Shown here: positions 5,810 to 8,857 of the stretch, piece after piece
How the letters are laid out: every line of letters begins with the position of its first letter
Position numbering within the stretch: the stretch's first letter is position 1
DNA from: Acetofilamentum sp.
GTDB lineage: Bacteria; Bacteroidota; Bacteroidia; Bacteroidales; DTU049
DNA: 8,857 nucleotides
Direction: 5' to 3'
Assembly (NCBI GenBank): GCA_020720525.1
Contig: DYON01000105.1
Span: forward strand, 1-8,857
The notes under the pieces: generated by a model
The model's database searches: none
Told to the model about the DNA's origin: nothing
What the model saw: only the letters and a program-made list of their open reading frames with translations
Program-made: the position numbers and the translations under genes

Positions 5810-8530
5810 TTAATTATTATCCAAAACCACCGTTTCGTGTTTTTCGGACGAAATTGTTTTTCCATCGGCTGTAATGAGCACAATATTATTGTCATGTACA
5901 AAGCAATCGAAAAATGCAATGTTTTGTTTTAAATCTGTTTTTGACTTTCCGTTGCCAATTTCAACAACGCCAACAGTTCCGTCGCTTGTTTGAAAAACAA
6001 GATAATTACCTTGCTGCGTCGATATTGTTTTCAACTTATCGATACTGCTTTCAGCTATTTTTCCGAGGTCGGTGGTTTGCCCGTCGTTTGCTACAACATA
6101 CAAGTTTCCATCGCCCACAACCAACACTTTTTCTGGGAAATGGGCTATTATCATGTTTTCGCCGAAAGGTTGCTGCACAAAGCTCTCAATTTCGCCATCG
6201 GGAGCAATAAACACCAATGCTCCATCGGTGGATAACGCCAACCACGATTTTCCGGTATGCCAAGCAAATAAATTGGGTTGACCTTTGTTGAACGAAATAT
6301 TTTCGACTGTTTTTATCAAATTTCCTTTGCGGTCGATAATGGCAGCTTTTTGATCGGATGAGCATACAAGCAAAAAGTCTTTCTTTTCGAGTGGACGATA
6401 AAAAATTCGGTATTCGCCACTGAGCTCTGTGTTTGGCTTCAACCATCCTTCGGTAGGCTTTCCCGATGTGTTGAAGTTGAGCATCTTTCCCTGCTTATCG
6501 CAAAGCAAAAGTCGGTAATTGTTGTTTTTTTCGTAGTCGGCAGCCATTAGATTCGAGCCTATTCCTTCGGTAATGGTTACAGGGAAACCATTTCGTATTT
6601 TTCCGTCGATGCCAATCAAATAAAGTGCTTTGCGGGTTGTGAATGCAATACAACGCTCGGATGGTTTGCCCTGATAGAGCAATTGAAAATCGGAATTAAT
6701 CACATCGCCCAGATTTTTCTTCCACAATATTTGCCCGTCGGAATTGAGCAGATACAGATTCTCGAAAGCATCGGGCACAGCAATCCAGTATTCGTTGGCT
6801 TTAAAATCGTACAAAACAACTGGTTCGCAAGCCACATCAGCATCGAGACTTGTAAACCAAGTGTATTTGTCGGTCGAGTCTGTTTTGTCGAAAATCCAAG
6901 CACCACTAATCACTATTCCGTCTTGCTGGCGCGAACACGCCAAAGAAATGATTCCAGAATTGTTGCTGCGGTACATATCGGCACTGGTTCTAATCAATGC
7001 AGTGTCGCTCAACCATCTATTCTGCAAAAAATACAATGCACTGCTCAAATTAACGTAGCCCATGGTGTTCCACGACGACGATACATTGTCGGTTAGGCTT
7101 GCTTGAAAATGCGATGTTGCAAGCGTTCGCCCCGACAATACATTGTTGAGCATCGATTTTAAACTTTCGGTCGAGCGACCAAAATAGACACTGTTTTCGC
7201 AAACGGCAATACAGGTTCCATCGATGGGTTCGAACAATGGACCAAACAAACTGTATGCGCCATATTCAGTTGGCAAAACAAAAATATGGGCTCCACGAAA
7301 CGAGATTGTATCCCATTCGTGTTTTTCGGCATGTTGATTCAAACATTCAACGATGTTGTTGGCATCTGCAACAGGAAAAGCACAAAAAACATCGGGTTGC
7401 TGAACAACGTTGTTGCTGGCCGAAAAAACGATAAGCGAACCATCGATATTTGAGTAAAAACAGGTTTCGAGATTGCTGGTTTCGAGCGATTCGTTAAAAT
7501 GCTCAATTTCAGATTCATGACTGAAAGAATTGCTTCCTGCTTCGGCAAGTCGCAGATTGTACGCTTCAAAAAACGAAGCAAAATCGGAAAAACCAAACGC
7601 AAATGCAGCCGAAGTATTTACTGGAAGCATTCCAAAAACTTGTGCCGAAGCCTCGTTGCGTGGCTGATCGAATATGGTCATAAACGATTTTCCATCTGCC
7701 GAAAGCGGAAATAATCCCGAAATATTTAACGCGTTTTGTTTGAACGAGATGTCGATATTTCCCCAGGTCGAAAAACTTTGAATAAATGCAAGATTCGGAT
7801 AGGTTTGCTCCGAAAACAACAATCCAAGCGACCGGTAAAGCAATGGCAGATTGACCAAAACTCCGGCATCGCTGTTGGGCGAAAGGGAGCGGTACGATTT
7901 CACAAAAGCTTCGTTGTTTCGTACTCCCGATTCGTTTTCGATTGAGGATATCGATTGCTTGAGCAACGATTCCGACAATGATGCTACAACAAGGTTGTCG
8001 TAAAGAAAAACCTTGAGCTTTTTAGCACCAAAAGTGTAGCAACTGTTTCCGTCTATTTCGGTTTCGGTTGGCTTGTTGCCTGCTTGTTCGAGTTCGTCGG
8101 CAAAGGCACCCACATCGGTTCCTTCGGCTGGTTCAAACACAAACAAACATTCCATTTTGTCGATTCCTGCTGGGTGAACCGAAATGAGCAAACTGCCAGC
8201 CGAGAGCAAATTGCCAAACGACGCTGTTGTGCGCAAAACACTATCTGTCGTTGCCAATCCCTGCATCAATTCAGCAACAGGTTTTAGTGCTTTTAATTGT
8301 TCGATAATCCGAAACTCGGGGTTTTGCTGAAGCAGTTTGCCCGGATTATCAATTTTGATAACCGCACAAGCATTGTCGGGGATGGCTTCGAAAGCTTCGT
8401 GCAATTTGGCTTTCGAAAAGGGTTGAAAAATCACCAAAACAACAACAAGAAGAACCACAAACATGATTCCACCAGTAATTATCAGTGTTTTTTTATTGAG
8501 TGAAGGGAAAAGCCGAAATAGTTTCTTCAT
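5810..8530 (-). CDS. Membrane-anchored DUF3352-like protein with C-terminal beta-propeller
   Basis: This 906-residue protein has a short basic N terminus followed by one hydrophobic segment (about residues 15-35) without a cleavage site. It is therefore predicted to be held in the inner membrane with its bulk in the periplasm. The first about 550 residues (from FEAIPDNACAVIKIDNPGKL) resemble DUF3352-type proteins, which have a similar opening (Ala/Ile-Pro-x-x-Ala, then a hydrophobic strand). The last about 330 residues contain six to eight repeats spaced 25-47 residues apart, each with two hydrophobic strands around Asp-Gly or Ser-Gly turns: LYLLNSDGQILW (near 592), LYLIGIDGKI (636), MLNFNTSGKP (683), AAIIDRKGNL (729), LVFIAPDGEI (771), LYVVANDGQT (810) and IVLITADGKT (882). 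This is typical of a beta-propeller and suggests binding of a protein or glycan partner. No catalytic motif was recognised. It is the first gene of the operon. The ATG at 8530 is chosen because the membrane segment follows directly. Confidence 0.8.
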   Translation of the reverse strand: MKKLFRLFPSLNKKTLIITGGIMFVVLLVVVLVIFQPFSKAKLHEAFEAIPDNACAVIKIDNPGKLLQQNPEFRIIEQLKALKPVAELMQGLATTDSVLRTTASFGNLLSAGSLLISVHPAGIDKMECLFVFEPAEGTDVGAFADELEQAGNKPTETEIDGNSCYTFGAKKLKVFLYDNLVVASLSESLLKQSISSIENESGVRNNEAFVKSYRSLSPNSDAGVLVNLPLLYRSLGLLFSEQTYPNLAFIQSFSTWGNIDISFKQNALNISGLFPLSADGKSFMTIFDQPRNEASAQVFGMLPVNTSAAFAFGFSDFASFFEAYNLRLAEAGSNSFSHESEIEHFNESLETSNLETCFYSNIDGSLIVFSASNNVVQQPDVFCAFPVADANNIVECLNQHAEKHEWDTISFRGAHIFVLPTEYGAYSLFGPLFEPIDGTCIAVCENSVYFGRSTESLKSMLNNVLSGRTLATSHFQASLTDNVSSSWNTMGYVNLSSALYFLQNRWLSDTALIRTSADMYRSNNSGIISLACSRQQDGIVISGAWIFDKTDSTDKYTWFTSLDADVACEPVVLYDFKANEYWIAVPDAFENLYLLNSDGQILWKKNLGDVINSDFQLLYQGKPSERCIAFTTRKALYLIGIDGKIRNGFPVTITEGIGSNLMAADYEKNNNYRLLLCDKQGKMLNFNTSGKPTEGWLKPNTELSGEYRIFYRPLEKKDFLLVCSSDQKAAIIDRKGNLIKTVENISFNKGQPNLFAWHTGKSWLALSTDGALVFIAPDGEIESFVQQPFGENMIIAHFPEKVLVVGDGNLYVVANDGQTTDLGKIAESSIDKLKTISTQQGNYLVFQTSDGTVGVVEIGNGKSKTDLKQNIAFFDCFVHDNNIVLITADGKTISSEKHETVVLDNN

Positions 8531-8534
8531 CTTG

Positions 8535-8542
8535 CAAAGCTA
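8535..8542 (-). promoter_or_regulatory. -7 box very close to the start of the propeller gene
   Basis: On the minus strand this is TAGCTTTG, a perfect match to the Bacteroidota -7 consensus TAnnTTTG, and the only match between the gene and the divergent neighbour. It ends four bases before the ATG at 8530, so transcription would start at or near the start codon and give a nearly leaderless mRNA. No TTTG element lies at the expected upstream distance. Confidence 0.45.
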
Positions 8543-8601
8543 ACATTTGTATGAGCCTGCTTGATCCATTGAACGAAAATTGATTAACAGCCGTTTGTTA
8601 A

Positions 8602-8623
8602 TTGTAAATGTCTATATTTACAA
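8602..8623. promoter_or_regulatory. Palindrome TTGTAAAT-N6-ATTTACAA, candidate operator
   Basis: Perfect 8-base arms (8602-8609 and 8616-8623) flank a 6-base spacer. The site lies in the divergent spacer, about 72 bases from the start of the leftward propeller gene and 112 bases from the start of the rightward gene. Its right half contains TATATTTA (8613-8620), one mismatch from the -7 consensus on the plus strand. Its length and symmetry fit a dimeric regulator site. It could control one or both genes; no regulator gene is in the window. Confidence 0.45.
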
Positions 8624-8673
8624 CCTCAAAACAAATTGCCATTCTAATAAAATGAGTGAATTTCAAAAAACAC

Positions 8674-8701
8674 TTGACGCTTAAATAAAATGAAATTTTT
8701 G
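8674..8701 (+). promoter_or_regulatory. Weak candidate promoter of the rightward gene
   Basis: TTG at 8674-8676 is followed 17 bases later by AATTTTTG (8694-8701), one mismatch from the Bacteroidota -7 box. Transcription would start near 8707, with a leader of about 28 bases. An alternative is TTTG (8594-8597) with TATATTTA (8613-8620), but that spacing is only 15 bases. Neither is convincing. The region from 8696 to 8721 can also form an AT-rich hairpin (TCGC with GCGA flanked by T and A runs) that may lie in the leader. Confidence 0.25.
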
Positions 8702-8734
8702 CTCGCTTATTTGGCGAAAAATTTTGAATAAAAC

Positions 8735-8857
8735 ATGAAAAAAGCAGCACTTTTACTATTTTGTCTGATTTCGGTCAATTTAATTGCACAAAACGACACC
8801 GTTTCATGGCGCCAAGATGTTCTCAACTGGCAACAGGAAATGAATAGCGAGTTTGCC
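8735..8857 (+). CDS. Secreted DUF1684-like protein, N-terminal part only
   Basis: Only the first 41 codons are in the window; the gene continues past the right edge. It begins MKKAALLLFCLISVNLIA, a signal peptide with likely cleavage before QNDT. The mature start has VLNWQQEMNSEFA, which resembles the opening of DUF1684 proteins in Bacteroidota, where an aromatic-Gln-x-x-Leu/Met-Asn-x-x-Phe/Tyr pattern leads into the domain. The role of DUF1684 is not known. The call is tentative because the main domain is missing. No Shine-Dalgarno is present. The gene is divergent from the propeller operon. Confidence 0.6.
   Translation, partial: MKKAALLLFCLISVNLIAQNDTVSWRQDVLNWQQEMNSEFA

Noticed and set aside
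8652..8684. A 10-codon plus-strand frame (MSEFQKTLDA) ahead of the DUF1684-like gene, a possible leader peptide
   Set aside because: There is no ribosome site and no run of regulatory codons, and the better promoter candidate would place it upstream of the transcript. Nothing supports translation.

Overview
The window looks like chromosomal DNA from a member of the Bacteroidota, probably a Bacteroidales-like lineage. The evidence is the DUF5723 protein, the secreted proteins with Ala-Gln signal cleavage sites, a lipoprotein whose first mature residues fit the Bacteroidota surface-export signal, three perfect copies of the phylum's -7 promoter box (TAnnTTTG) next to gene starts, and the near absence of Shine-Dalgarno sites. 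The DNA is AT-rich with long leftward genes. No mobile element, CRISPR array, tRNA or rRNA was seen.

Layout, left to right: positions 1-207 hold no supported gene. A HAD-family phosphatase resembling the KdsC type (208-918, minus) comes next. A 371-base spacer (919-1289) follows, carrying several inverted repeats and two copies of a 24-base palindromic repeat. A monofunctional aspartate kinase (1290-2576, minus) has its own consensus promoter. It is separated by a strong rho-independent terminator from a three-gene leftward operon: a DUF3352-like membrane-anchored beta-propeller protein (5810-8530), a lipoprotein of unknown function (4139-5740) and a DUF5723 outer-membrane protein (2694-4124). 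At the right edge, a secreted DUF1684-like protein starts on the plus strand (8735 onward) and is cut by the window end. The 204-base divergent spacer before it contains an 8+8 palindrome that could be an operator.

The three-gene operon is the most interesting part. Its products are predicted to sit in the inner membrane facing the periplasm, at the outer membrane or cell surface, and in the outer membrane. That arrangement suggests an envelope module of unknown function. The last gene carries a perfect eight-base Shine-Dalgarno sequence overlapping the stop codon of the preceding gene. This is unusual in Bacteroidota and suggests translational coupling or special regulation. The aspartate kinase and phosphatase look like ordinary housekeeping genes with no clear link to the operon.
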